Shown here piece by piece: positions 13,401 to 26,869 of a stretch of 64,000 bases of DNA (its first letter is position 1; each line of letters opens with the position of its first letter). The position numbers and the translations under genes are program-made. Where the stretch lies: positions 12,097,884 through 12,161,883 of the forward strand of contig CM040753.1 of the NCBI GenBank assembly GCA_022829145.1. The letters are read 5' to 3'. A model generated the notes under the pieces. The model made no database searches and was not told the origin of the DNA. It saw only the letters and a program-made list of their open reading frames with translations. This DNA is from Albula goreensis (Eukaryota; Chordata; Actinopteri; Albuliformes; Albulidae).

Positions 13401-14054
13401 ATTTATTCTATAAGAATTTTTTTTAATCAAAATCAGATTTTAAATTAAGGGTCAATGGAAAACAAATATTAGATTTAAAAATAAATGGTGCTATTCATCT
13501 GATTCAACAATGGTATTCATGAAATGCTTTTAGAAATATTGGAATTAAATAACTTAGGTGACTTGTAACTGGTTATAAGATGTAAATATGTAATATCCAA
13601 TGACTGTAATTTTTTGTCAGATTTGCCAGCATTTCCGTTGTATACACCGCTGCACCAGTGGTAGCAGGAACATCTGTTTCGAGCTTGTTGTTCCTCTTGG
13701 CTGCTTTTCAATTGGATTTCTTCAAGCAGGTCCAAAAGCTGTCACCCCAGCCAGGCTCTGTTAGCTATCATTGCTGGCCCTATATTAAGTAGGTGTTTCA
13801 GGGCTAAGTTAATAACTCTTCTGCCTCTCTGACTGAGCACAGTCAGTATTGCCCCTGTCTGTAGTGCTTACCCAGCCTCAGGGGTGGGGTGCCGTTATAG
13901 GAATGGCCTGCGCTTGTGGTGTTTGGCCCACTGTGACATCCTCTGGTGGCTGTCTGTCTCTCCTGTCTCTTGGCCTGATAAAATCGAACTGTAAAGCTGC
14001 TGTGACCCCTGGGCACCTTGCTTTACGGAATGATCATCGCTGGTCATTGCTGGC

Positions 14055-14063
14055 CCAAGGTCA
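14055..14063 (+). promoter_or_regulatory. NR5A-type half-site CCAAGGTCA
   Basis: This matches the extended monomer site YCAAGGTCA bound by SF-1/LRH-1 and by ERR receptors. It sits in a G+C-richer block (13840-14110). The same 9-mer or its T variant occurs at 19021-19029 (-), 30998-31006 (+), 33177-33185 (-) and 53897-53905 (-, TCAAGGTCA). A 9-bp match alone is weak evidence of function. Confidence 0.2.
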
Positions 14064-17000
14064 CCATGCTTTTCTGTGTAAGCGTAAATGCATCATACAC
14101 CAGTGCCTTTAAGCTAGCTCCCTGTCAGGGTAATGACATCTCATAGCCTAATCAGGTACTAATTGAATAGACATTCTAAGGCAATACTGCTGGTATGAGA
14201 ACTTATGTTGTACTATGAATATACGCATGGTTGAGCAGTGTTGAGAGGCATGAGGTAAAACTGGCAAGGTTTCATAGGCAACAGTTAGCCATGGTGGTAT
14301 TCATAATATAACACAGGTTCTCATCCCATAGTGCATTTATAAAATTGAGGCATCCACAAGTTCTGACTTTAAAGTCAGAAAGTGAATGGAAAAGACAATA
14401 TACTTTAAAATGTCTTGAAGTTGTGTCCTCCTACCAACTTATATTATTTTGTCTCTAAGCAAACGGAATTCCATTTCTGGGGTGTAATTTGGTTGCTGTG
14501 ATTTTGGATGTCAGAATAAAGTTTAAGGAGCATTTACTTTTTACCAGAACCAGTTCAGTTTGTTCAGTTTAGCCTACATCATCAAAAATGACATGAGGTG
14601 TTTGACAGTGCTATCCATAGATTGAAGGATATGATAAATGACAGTACAAATCTGATTAATTTGATTGTGCCTATGTTAGAAAACATGGAACTACTGCTGT
14701 ACCTATTGTATGTGCTTGTTTAAAAATGTGTAATTTTGATATTTTAAATGTATGAGCATAAGCTGGACAGAGGACATTTCAACTGTCTACTAGACCTCAT
14801 TCCTTAGTAAAATTAATACAATTTCAAAAATTCTTTCTGGTGAAGGAAGCACATTTTCTGTTCTGACAGAGTAGCCACTGCATCACTCTTGGAAAACTTT
14901 CAAATTCGATATAATTTGAGGATCTGTGATCTATCAACTATAAAGCTGTAGCTGACATCAAGATTTATTTGAAAGGCGGCAAGCAGTTAAAGTGAACGTT
15001 ATGTATACAAGCTAATTAAAGTGTTTCTGTAAAGGGGTCAGAGACATTAGCAAGTCTTTTATGAAAAAAGTGTGAACTTTTTCATAGTATTTTAACCTCT
15101 TTGTGTCTTATTTCTGTAATTGCTTCCACATGTCCCCATTTCTCTTTCTGCAACAAGGAATTTGCAGTTGGCACCATTCAAAAAAATATGGCATGGCTGA
15201 CTTACTTGTATATGAAGAAATTCTATTTTCTTTTTGAGTCTGTAGAAAAAAAGGTTTTATACTACCAAATAGTCCATTCATGGTCATTAATGGTACTATA
15301 CAGTACCAGAAAGGTTACCCTGTGAGTACCTGTAAAGGGCTTTGTTGATACTGTGGAAAACCTTTTTTTGAATGCATAGCATATGTTTACAAAAAAATTA
15401 CACAAGCTCTCAGCTCAACTTTCATACATGTCTGATGTGCTTTATCTTAGTTAGATGACTGAATACTCTTAGTTGTTGTGGAATCAATGACTCATTTGAA
15501 TGTCCAAAACTCACTTGTTTAGCAATGCAAATTTATTTTGAGAACTGACAGCAGTGATTACTGAGCAGAATTTCTGTTTTCCCTCATTCTCTAACCCATG
15601 GTGCAAATTGAAATGAGACAAAACAAGCAATGACACTGAACACTTGGTTTCCCCCAGTGTTTCGCACTGAATATGCAAGTAGTCAAAGTAGCTAGCATTA
15701 AATTAACAGTTCATTTCGTGGGTTCAGAATCTTTTTGTGAGCGTATTATTTGCTCAGCATTTGAGGTTTTGGCCCATTTTCCCTGTCATTAATTTTAGAG
15801 AGTTGTGGATGAAAGATGTCCATGAATTCTCTGCTGTTGGAGGGATGTTGCCTCTCAGTCACAGTAGATACTGTGCACTGATGTGATGACAAACAACCTT
15901 ATCAATCACTTTATCAATGACAAGGAAGACTTCAAATAATATATTGAATAGAAGTGATTACAAGTATTATATTTTTCACACCATCATATTTTGAATACCA
16001 GCATTTATCATTGTTATTGAAAACAAGTGATAGACTCATAATATACAGCTTTGTGACAAATTAAGTGTTTCCTAGCATATACTACGGTTGAATGTTATAA
16101 TATATATACAGTTTAAAGCTTTAAATAGTAAGCTACAGATTCCAAGAGCTGGTGTCTGACAGCAAATTGGGGTCACTACACTTAAGGTTTTATTAATCTT
16201 GTAACTTTCTATGAAATACAAATAAAAAAGCTTGCTATTTTGAACACGCTCTCATCAAACCCATAATGGAGGTTTCACCAGAGATTTCCAAGGCTATGAT
16301 TTGCCTATTCAAAGCAAAGAAGTTGAAATCAATAAGGTTTTGAGTTTTCAGACGAGACCACAGACTTTAGAAGCTGTTTTTGAGCAAGTTAGACATAAAT
16401 GACAAATCTGATGCATTTGTGCGTGTTTCCATAAAAGTGTTTTAATCAGATCTTTATCCGATTTTCTTTGAACATGAAGGGCCTCATGTTGTATATATGT
16501 AAGATATTTTAGACAATAATATTTTGTCTCTTCATTCTTTGCTTGTAACTATCTTTGCATGCTTTTAAGGTATATTATAGCTTATTTATAGTAGTACCAC
16601 CCTTTTTTCCAGCACTATTTACAAAGGAAAAGACAGAGCTCTTATCGTTACAGTTTTCTGAAATTATTAACACGTGGAAACTGCATGCTCTGTATTTCCT
16701 ATTCTGTCTAAACTTTTTTTATGCGGAAACATTTGTATTTGCAAAGGACGTTGACACCTGTCAGCATCTAAACAGCTAAGAAACTCTCAGTCTAATCAAC
16801 TTTCACCATCAAGAGCTTGATAACAACTGGCTTTTTCCCGCTTGGGATAGGTTGGGCCTCAGGTTAGTTCTGGATTAGCTTCTTTAAATATTCTGAATTA
16901 ACTGTACTGTAGAAATCTTTGACTTGTAGTGTGAAAAATTATTTTTTAGGTAAGTGCAGATAGTATAGCCACTGTTCTCATGGGAAATTGTTGGCTTCAA

Positions 17001-20000
17001 CTTCAAATTCTAGAAGTCAAAATGACAGAATAAAGCTGTTTAAAATGGCATTGCTGTAATGGTATTCAAAGCAGTTCATATCCCAGCTGTAGATAGCAGC
17101 CAAAGTTGGTCAGATACCAAGTTGCTGAGGGCCATGATACATATTGAATGCAGTTTAACACTACATTTGTTGCTGCTTTTGCAAAATCCTAGGTTGCTTG
17201 CCATCATGAAAAGGAAATGATCTAATGGGTTTACAGGATAGGTGTGTACAACTTTTACAGTTTATTAATACTAGCAAGGATAGAGAAGAAATCAGTTTAC
17301 CTGTGCTGATAAGCGTACCCTATATTCCCCAACATTCCCAAAATGAAGACCATTGTGTGGCTCATAGCAGTGGGTTTGAAGGGGCAGTGTGCAGTGTGTG
17401 ATTTGGGTGTATGCACTGGTCAGACAGTGTGATAAACCTGATGGAGAGGCTGCACTCCTCCCTGGACTTCTCTCCATCACCCATCGGGTGAGGTCCATTT
17501 GGTACAGAAGCGGTGTCAGAAAGCCTTATATATTTTCTGGGGAAAATGGAAAGCTGCCCTCCGTTCTCCTTGCCGAGACACTGTGTCCCCTTAATCATAG
17601 TTTTCATTTCAGTACATTGAAATTTCCGTTACCAAGGACAACATCATAAATAAAAGGGTTTGTGAAATTTTTACCTGCGGCTCCCTAACTTTGTGCATTA
17701 GGGGTAAAAGAAGAAGAGAGGTGGTCATCTGTGAAAATTTATAATCATTTATTACATAGGGCTGAAGCAGGGAAGTAAGTAAAAGCATGAAGGCACACAT
17801 CCATAAACGGGAGCAGAGGGCCCTAAATGAAAAGTAAAGTGAATTTCTGTATCTTGTCACAAAATAATGAGGAGCTAGGGCTCTTATTCATTGTAGTGTA
17901 CAATGCATTCACTCTCAATCGAAGCTCAGCGGTAAACGCTTCCCTGATGTATAGCCTCAAATTTGAAAAGAAATATCTGTGCTCAGTGTTGGAGGGTGGG
18001 TGAGGGGAAGGTTTATCGTACACATTTTAGTTGTTAAAATGTTTCTTCAAAATTTTTACCTGAGCACATTGAACATGACCTCCCCTCTTGTGTTTGTAAA
18101 GGTTTGAATGTTTGTTGCCAGTGGAAGTTTTATTTTTTAAAAGTTGGCCTTTCTTTCAATTTGAATCTATTTGTCTTACTATGTGAAGCAACAATGAGCA
18201 TTTTCACTGTTTCTCACTGTACTTGAAGCATATTCTCTTCTGTCTGTGTCTGTTTTCCCCCTCCTTGTATTACAGTATATTTCTCAAGGGTGATATATGT
18301 TTTCTGAACACAGTGTTTCTTTGCTTTAACTTTTTAAAACATACAATTGTTTTCCTAATTAGTTTGCTTGTGATTAATTTATGCATTTTGTTTGATGTAT
18401 AGCAAGACTTTGAAAACAACTGTGCCAATCCTTGCATAAATTTGTACCATTTTACTGAGTTCAAAAGGAATAGAATGTGTTTAGGAAAACACACAATACA
18501 TTTAAATAATATGTTCTAACTCAAAATTAATGAACTGTTTTAAACAATCCATCATGTTTTGATGCAGTTTATTTTTAACTCAATTATATTATAATTGATC
18601 ATTTTTCTTTTTGCTAGATAGATGTTTGTGCACTTTGTTCACAAAAAACAACACAATATTAATTGTGAATAACACAAATGATCAAAAACATGATAATTTA
18701 ATTAGCAACACTAAATAGGAAACTGTAAATTTAATGCAAAACAATAAGATGTATGTTGCAAATTACCACCCACTGTCTATTGATTTAATTTATGAGTAGC
18801 TAATATTTATCTTCTCTATTTTTTATACACTGACCTTTAAATTTAATATTTAGTTGGGGCAGTAATTAAGATAACATGAAAGTACTGTTCTTATACCCCA
18901 TACAATTTGTGTGAAGACTTAATAAAACATGTACATTCATGCATACTGTATTATACTAATTCTATATTATAATAATTAAATATCTTAAGTCTGCAAACTT
19001 AAGATAATAAAGGTGCAAAGTGACCTTGGGAGACTTGGGAAGAGATAAGTGTGGGATTTGGGTGAAAAGAGAGAGGTGCTTTTGCAGAGAATTGGGTTGA
19101 CATTCGGAATAGGCCACCAAATCATGTTGTCAATGGTGATGCATTGAGATCTTTCTCTACCAAATTGGATGTTCCAAACTCTGGACTGATTGATGGTTTG
19201 TCCATGTCACCTCACTGTTGCCATACAAAGGGAAAAAGAAGAAAAAGGATGTTGTCATTATTTGTAAAGTATGTAGATTGGAGTTGATGAAGCTGACCTG
19301 GAGAACAACAGGCTAGGATATGATCTGCCTTACTGCTATCTTGGCTATAAAAACTCTTTCCTGAACTTGAGAGCCTGAATTAAAATGGTAGAAGTTGTTC
19401 TTTGTCAACACCATCCTTAACCTATCTATTAAAAATTGAGGATTGCATTTAGGGTGAACTGCTAGCTTGTACATTCAATAATAATGACAATAAAAAATAA
19501 TGAAAAATTGCCACTTTTTCGCCACCGAATGTGTTCCTATTCAAAAGCACTGTTCTCCCAAGGACATTCCATTCTTACCGTTTCAGTACTAGCCATGGCG
19601 TTTTGTGAACCTGAAATGTCTTCCTTTATGTACCTTTTCTGTCAGTATTATTTTCCTCCATTCCTCCTCATTATTCTTCTTTAGGCCAACAGTTGGTCCA
19701 CTCCTACATTTGTTCTGTGGTCTCTGCTTCTGGGGGAAGATATATTGAGTATAAGCACTTGAAACTGAAATATTTCTCTTTCATAAAGCCCACGAAACCT
19801 TGGGTTAAGTCCTGGATTGTTATAGGAGGAACAACATGCTCTAGAGGCCTTGGCAGTTGTGCTCCAGCCTGGACCACACATTATCCACCAAAAATATATT
19901 TTTGATTTTCTTAGTGGCACTTTAGTGGTACAAACAACTAGCTTTTGCATGAGCCTTTGTTTCTAAGTGGTGAAAAAAAATGAAAATGTGTGCACATATA

Positions 20001-20085
20001 TTTATATATATATTTATGCATGCATATAGAGCTGGAATGATGAAAGATAACAGTAACAGCTTTTTTCCTCCATTTTGTTGCACAG

Positions 20086-20127
20086 GGTCTCTTCATCTTT
20101 CTGATATATGGGGTGTACAACACAGAG
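20086..20127 (+). CDS. adgrd2: adgrd2 coding exon: end of TM7
   Basis: A 42-base exon of exactly 14 codons, GLFIFLIYGVYNTE. It completes TM7 directly after LNSLQ of the 938-1058 exon. The joined LNSLQ-GLFIFL is the standard adhesion GPCR TM7 sequence, and phase 0 on both sides fits this family. The acceptor is ttgttgcacag and the donor is GAG|gtaagt, a near-perfect U1 match. The Y-N-x-E-V-R that follows into the next exon marks the start of cytoplasmic helix 8. Confidence 0.9.
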
Positions 20128-21200
20128 GTAAGTCTGCACAATGTCTCAAGGCTGACAGAGTGAATGAGAGAAATGACAAGTTTCTGACCGCACTAACTAA
20201 AGGGACGAAGTGGCTTTCCACATGAGCGTCCCACTGCCCTTCATGCTTGGGCTACCTTATATGCATCCAGCTTTGCCATTAAACACTGACACCCTGAGTA
20301 AAGAGCCAGTCATTTCTCACCAACATTGACTAATATTTCACTGCCTCTTTAAGTTTTTAAACTCATGGCCCTCCATTTAACATTTTGACATTAGTCTTTA
20401 CTGGTCTGGGGGTTTGCTCTTAGAATATAGCAAAAAAAAATGCAGGGCAGCAAGGTAGAAACAGAATATTTCATGTTAAAAATGGTTTTTATTACCATTT
20501 AGATTCTCCTGGAAAAACAGCTATAGCTGAAACCTCTCTCAGGTTTAATAGATGAAAATAAATTAATCCTTCACTCCTTTGTGTAAGAGTCGTTTTATGA
20601 TACCGAATAAATGTAATATAAATTGCTTATACATAAATAACCTTATTCCACATATCTGGTTTTTTCATGGCAGCATGTAAGATCTCACAATACTTCACTC
20701 TTTAAAAATGAACCTTGTTCACCTGAAAGCCTCCTTTGTATTCAGATTCAAACATAATCTTGGTAAATCATAAATATTATTGTTGTATTCATTCGGTTAA
20801 TAATTTGATTTATTAAAGTTGAAGTGACACATCTTATTCTTCTCTAAATTGGATGAATGGGTCTCACATCTCATCAAATGGAAGTTGTGCTGATTTGTAT
20901 GGATTAGTTCGGACCAATTAAGGTATTCATTTATCACCTTGCCATAAAACTCTGTGGCCTTCATGTGTTGAAATGAGGCAGAGACTGATCATTGTTCAGA
21001 TGAGGGATTTGTCAGCTAAATGTCTTTGCTGCTGGATTTATTTTGGATGACCAGTCACTCTTTTGTGCAAGCTTTCCTCTGTAGAGACACTGCTGTAGGA
21101 GGTTCTGTGTTTCGGAGATTCGGTAAACCATGATTCTGATGTCAGTACAGATGACTGTGCCAGTTAACATTATTAGCTCTCCATGGTGTCCTGTGTCAAA

Positions 21201-21487
21201 TCTCTTTCTTGCTCTTGATCTGTACCTCTCTCTCTCGATCTCACATGGTCTCTCGAACTCAGTCTGGATCTTGGTCTTTTTTTATCTTGATCTCTGTATC
21301 TCTCTCCAGATCTATTTATCTTGAGCTCAAACTCTCTGTCAATCGCTCTAGGCATCTCTCACTCTTTCTCACAATCTCTCTTGCTCTATCTATCCATCTC
21401 TTTCTCAATCCACCTCTCGATCTCTTGAGCTATGTCTATATCTCTCGGTCTCTCTATCTCTCTCTCTTTCTCTCAATCTCTTTCTTG
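21201..21487. repeat. degenerate CT-rich (TCTCTCGATCTC-like) tract
   Basis: Nearly 290 bases made of CT dinucleotides mixed with GATCTC, TCTATC and TCTCAATC units. One strand is strongly pyrimidine-rich. The open frames in it on both strands (Ser/Leu-rich or Arg-rich) are by-products of the repeat, not genes. Confidence 0.85.
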
Positions 21488-23581
21488 CAAATCAGCCTTA
21501 ATTAGCCACACAATTGCTGCACCTTCAGAACCTTCACTCCCTCTAGATATCAGTGTTGAAAGATAAATGTATTCTCAGTTGACCCTGCTTGCTAAGTAAA
21601 GTAAAAAAAAAAAATGCCATATTTGCTCTTATGTTCTCTGAAATGGAGAAACACATGTTGTCCTAATTATGCACATTTCTATAGGCGATCTTTTACAAAT
21701 TCAATTTAACTACAAAGCCTTCACTCAATGACCCAATGCACATTGCTGTAAGATCTTCCCCTTTGAAAAATCATTGCAGCTTATTCAGTAATTAAAGCTA
21801 GAAGCCACTACAAGCCACCAAGCCTGCTACAGGAAGAATAGCTGTGTGGACGAGAGGCATATGTCCCAGAGGCAAAACCTGGAACCCTGCAGTCGCACAT
21901 GTGTAACCTGAGCCAGCTATGTCCCTTTGCTGTTCACTCCCAGTTATGGTTGGCAAATGACATGGCCCAGACCTGAACTAGCACTGTCTAGACCAAGGGG
22001 TTACCATCCACGGGCGTCATCAGACCTTATTTAACTTGTTGTGCCCCATTAAAGGATCATAAAAAAATAACTAATTTTTTGCAATTTATCATGAATTGAA
22101 AGTGTTAGGATGTGAGCTCTGGGGGCCTGTGCCTCAGTAGAGCCTCAAGTCAAGCAACGCCCCTGTTATCAACCAACATGTCACTTCCACGCTGTCATTA
22201 GCTCACAGCTTGGTTATAGTTTGAAAAATAATTATTCAACTTGTTTTGCTGCAGTTGCTTATCACAAATCCAGTGCAAACAGGAAATTGCTATACACATG
22301 GCACGTCCTCTTCCAACTATTATTCAAACAACAAATTTGTTGCAAATTGCAATTATCATAAGTACTAGTTCTGGGGAAGGTTTGTTCAAGATTCACTCTT
22401 TCCATGAGTTGAATGTTTGTTTGCCTGGGGGACTCACCCAGGTCACTAATGTATGTGTGCGTGTCTAATTTGTGATACTAGCATTGTAATCAAAAAAAGA
22501 TGGAAAACACAGAGCAGTGGAGAGCTTTAAACAATATTTCCTATGAGTAGCGGGAGGAGAAAGCCATGTATTTTTGCTAGAAAATAATTGAATAAGTAAA
22601 TAATACATGGGTAGTTCATAGTGTTGCCAGATGGCACATTTTCGACAGGAATCCCTGGTTTTCAGATGGTTTTCTGTGCCTGGTGGGAGGTGTTTTATGT
22701 CCAGTCCTGAAAAATACAGAGATACTGTGTAATGTCAGTACGGGTGATTTATTCTTTGTAAAGGTGGACTCTACACAGAAGTAAATTAATTTGGTAAGCT
22801 AGCTGGCAGTTAATTAGATGCTCCCTTTAAGATTAACATTACTCTGAGATAGTTGCCGCATGTTCAATATTTCATGAATGAATTTTTTTTCCTCCAATTA
22901 CAAAATCTTCTACAGAGCTCAGCCACCCTTTTTAGAAATAAGAAATGGCAACATTTACTTCATAATAGTTTGCAGGATCTTATGTGATTGCTATATGCAT
23001 ATGTATCTAGCTAGTCTTTTCAAATAATAGAATATATATCAATTCATATTTCATTCTTAATGAAACTTTATTTATCTTTATAAATTTCAGTTTCAACAGT
23101 TGGCATGCAAGTGCATATGAAAAACATTTAGCAATGCATTTCTGAAATTAGACAATGGGCTCTGCTTTTCCTCCTTTCCTCCCTCATTAGTTCTGCTGTC
23201 TTCTTTTTGAAATTTGTACCCTTGGAATTTTTTGCAATGAAATTAAATGTGAAATGAAATTGATGGGCACTATTAGATAGGAACACTGATTATCAAACAT
23301 TTCATACTACACGATATACACTATAAACACTAATTCATAAATACCAAAATCATGCAATACTTACCGTTAAACTGCTAATCACTTTCTGGTTAGGTACTGT
23401 ATAAACATAAAGGGAGAACAGGATTGATTTTTCATCTGTATATACACAGTTAGCCAGATAGCCAACATATCTTGTAGGTCAGTAGGTTAATTCACTTGTT
23501 TCTCTATGGAGTGGGGTCTTGGACATACATAGTCAACAAGAGAAACTTTATATAACCATATAAAAACTGCTGACACTGAAG

Positions 23582-23582
<1 letters not shown>

Positions 23583-23621
<39 letters not shown>
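23583..23621. repeat. (TCTG)n microsatellite
   Basis: About ten perfect TCTG units in an intron. Confidence 0.95.
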
Positions 23622-24827
23622 TATGATTTGACAACCCAGAGCTGCTGGGGATCATATGACCCATGATAGTATGGCACACAGTACCTAATTTTTGGTTCAC
23701 TTTGTATCATTCAGCTAAAGTAGTAATGTAAAGAAATGATCTTTGAACAAAAGGTAATACAAAGACTTGCCCTAACATTATAGAAGAAAAACATTTACGA
23801 ACGTAAACATGTCTTTACTAGGCTAGTATTTTAATTCAGTGAGAAATTGTATTGGCATGATTTTTAGAAATAAAGCTGTAGAATTATTGTAGAGCAAATG
23901 GAATGTGTCTCTTTTGAATACCTGCATTGTTGCTGTGACAGAGTAGGTAAGGTCAGTGTCATCCAGGCACGGAAATGTTCCACCTCTGTCGGTCTCCACC
24001 CCTAGCTCTGCGCACATCCCAGAAAATAGAGGCCAACGAGCCCAGCCGTCTCTCTCAAGCAGCGTTGCATGGCGGTTTTACACCCTCCACCACAAAATGT
24101 GAAGAGGTGTCCCTGAGTCACGGCACAACATTGACACAGCAGAGGCTCTCATCTGACCCGCTATATTGTAAAATAAATCAACGCCACATTCTTGCTTAAG
24201 TGGCTTTTTTAGCGCATAGGAATCCATTTTCAAACTCCAAGTTCTCCTTGACCCATGGGTCTTCACAATTTGTGAGCAACCCATGCACGCTTTATGCTCT
24301 TGAAAAGGGTTTTGTAAATATAAAATGTAATAATCTTTGCTTTTCCAATTTTTGCTTGCTTTTTTCTTCACTCTGCACAGTTCAATATGTGACAGAAAAC
24401 ACTAGCAGCTTAAGTTTCACCTCTGATCCTGAAAGGAAATTCTAGTTTAATAGAAAAATTGCAAAAAGCTGAATGGAGACGATCAAAGTATTAGTTAAAT
24501 AGCATTTAACATAAATATAAATAACATAATAACATAAAATAAATAATTATATAGGTTACAGTTCAAGCGAAATCATTTATTTCATTGTACTCTATTTGTA
24601 AGTGATGTATACATCAGAAATGTGGAAACAGAAATTAAATAATTTTGATAATGCAACCAAAGATGCAGACTTAACCATGTTTACCTTATGAAAATATAAT
24701 AGTGTGTTAGTATGAATACTGTACTGTTTTTGTACCAAGGAGCATTTGAATCCTATACACAAATGGGAGTTTACTCAGTTACGCTAATAGAAATAAACCG
24801 GAATAATTTACATATACATAATGTATA

Positions 24828-24852
<25 letters not shown>
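24828..24852. repeat. (CA)n microsatellite
   Basis: An uninterrupted AC/CA run of 25 bases, followed by tatata. Confidence 0.95.
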
Positions 24853-24858
<6 letters not shown>

Positions 24859-26815
24859 GTAGCCATTCTATGATATGATTAGTCTCCAAGTTCCAAATCT
24901 TTCTATATGCCTAACCAATTCGATTGATTAATTTTTAAAATCTACAGTAATTGCATTTTATTTACTTGTATCAATTGTATTTTTACAAAATGTTGCAAAA
25001 TTTATTATCTATAGTACATATATGTATAGCACTATAATTTAACTATAGTATTTCAGGTTATTGTGGCATGTGGTTATCAAGCTCAGTTATAAGATGTTGT
25101 TTTTATTGTTGGCTTCAATTACCTTATCTCCTCTTTCCATCATCATGTTGTTTCTCTGCTTTGATGACCTTTCTTTTGCTCAGTATTTCAAGGATGTCAG
25201 CAGGTGTTAAAATAAGCATTACTTTCATATGGAAATTATGATCATGAAAGCTTTTACACTCAAAGCAGTGATTGCATCATTTTAAACCTTGAATGCAACG
25301 ATTGCTTAACAACATCAAAATAACCTGAAACAAAGGGTTCACAATATGCATAGGATTTTATATCAGGAAGAACATTCCATCATTACCGAGTGACTTTACA
25401 ACTATTTATGTTTGTTTGTAATGGCTCCATTTAAAGTCAGGCATATTTTATTAGTATGGTTGTCAAAGCTCTGTCCTCTTCATTGCCTAGTTACTGAGCT
25501 ATGATGCACGTGAGACACAGCCTCTTAATTTTTCTGTTTTGGGCAGAACTTACATGTCATGCCCCAGACTAATGAAGCAGCAAGACATGCATATTCACTA
25601 ATATGGTGGGTGGAGTTTTGGCTTCCAGGGCTGACAGCCTAATTGATAAACTAAACTAAAACAAGCAAAATCTTTGTTCTCTTTGCAAACTACATCCTCT
25701 GCGGTTATATACAAAAGCGAACTGACACTACTCATACAAAAATAAGACTGCTTAATTGGACATAAGAATTATGCTGAAATTCAGCATTCTCTTAGAAGGA
25801 AAAAGCACTTTAAAATAAAAAATTGCTGTGGTGTTTTCAGAACATTGCAGATATATGGAATTGTAACCTGCAGCTTCATGTAGTTTTTCAGGGGATAACC
25901 TTGGGACTGTCAACTGTTTCTGTAACAAGTCACAGCGTTATTGGTGTGCCTGTCGGTGGGTTCAGGTTGCTTTGAGGACATCAACTGATCTTCATTTTGT
26001 CTGGAGAGATTGAGGGCAGCCACCCATACGGCAGGAGCCAACATTGTATTTAGAAAATATATTTCATAACATCAGCTTAATGCAACACGTTTTTTGTAAA
26101 CATAAAGTAATACTACAGGTCATGCCTTGAGCTGGTCTGACAGTGCTGTTGAAACAAAAGAATTATTTTTCTTAGTAATTAGGAAAATGCATTTTCCTGA
26201 TCCAGGTTAAATTCATACGATTCTGTCAGGAGTATTCCCTCAAATTTCAGTTACCACTGCCAAGAAGCAATCACATTCAAAGACAGGCAAAAATGTATTG
26301 TTTTTATCTTCAGCAGAAATTCGCTGTTATGGAAAAAGTAATACAATGAAACAACTCTTTAAATCTGGTAGCATGGACTGTACACAGGTTATAAATGGAT
26401 TCCAAATAAAAGGATGTACTGAGTCGGCTGTTCCACTACAGTACATAGGCTGCTTTGGCTTACTGGGTACAACTGCAATCTGTTCTGCTAGGGCAGTCTT
26501 TTTTTCAATAGCTTCATTTCTAGGCCACTCTGCAATGTGACAGATGATAGCTTAAAGTAGTCTCCTTAGTTTGCTGGGACTATGTGTCACTTTCAGGTCC
26601 CATTAGCCTTGACACACTGTAACATTTCAGTTTTCCCATTTTGTAGTGCTTATTGATTTAAAGCAGTGTACAGTGTTATTGTTTCCTCATTTCCTATTCT
26701 TTATTCTGAATTTCACGGTTTGTCTGAGATCAGATATAAGGAATGCAGTTGGCACTTTTTCATGCATCTCATCTTACAAAGTGTAAATTGTTCACGTTGT
26801 GCTCTGCCGTTGCAG

Positions 26816-26869
26816 GTCCGAAGCACCATCAACAGAATCAAAGAAAGGAGACGAGCTCTGAACTTTTCG
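26816..26869 (+). CDS. adgrd2: adgrd2 coding exon: helix 8 / proximal cytoplasmic tail
   Basis: A 54-base exon (18 codons) reading VRSTINRIKERRRALNFS. It continues YNTE of the preceding exon to give NTEVR, the usual post-TM7 junction of adhesion GPCRs. It is strongly basic (RIKERRR) and fits an amphipathic helix 8 lying against the inner membrane face. The acceptor is gttgcag and the donor is TCG|gtatgt. Phase 0 on both sides. Confidence 0.88.

Larger units (their letters stand above)
1059..20085 (+). other. adgrd2: adgrd2 intron splitting TM7, about 19 kb
   Basis: The donor is gtaagc and the acceptor is ttttgttgcacag. Most of the intron is unremarkable A+T-rich DNA with no credible coding exon. 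Visible contents are a Tigger/MER2-like transposon (8698-9155), a tRNA-derived SINE (10280-10446), a G+C-rich island (7610-7960), C-rich patches (9860-9900), a moderately G+C-rich block at 13840-14110 with an NR5A-type half-site at 14055-14063, and a perfect 10-bp hairpin at 18981-19006. A block at 3735-3840 has balanced, non-repetitive sequence of the kind seen in conserved non-coding elements. Confidence 0.8.
20128..26815 (+). other. adgrd2: adgrd2 intron, about 6.7 kb
   Basis: The donor is gtaagt and the acceptor is gctctgccgttgcag. It contains a degenerate CT-rich tract (21201-21487), a TCTG tetranucleotide repeat (23583-23621), a CA repeat (24828-24852) and otherwise A+T-rich DNA. I see no credible exon. 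Open frames in the interval are short and resemble nothing known. Confidence 0.8.

Noticed and set aside
19840-19875. GTGCTCCAGCCTGGACC, reminiscent of Alu/7SL RNA
   Set aside because: Only about 15 bases match and the surrounding sequence is unrelated, so this is not an Alu or a 7SL gene.
21201-21487. Arg/Ser-rich frames suggestive of a splicing-factor RS domain
   Set aside because: They come from a degenerate CT/GA simple repeat and appear on both strands.
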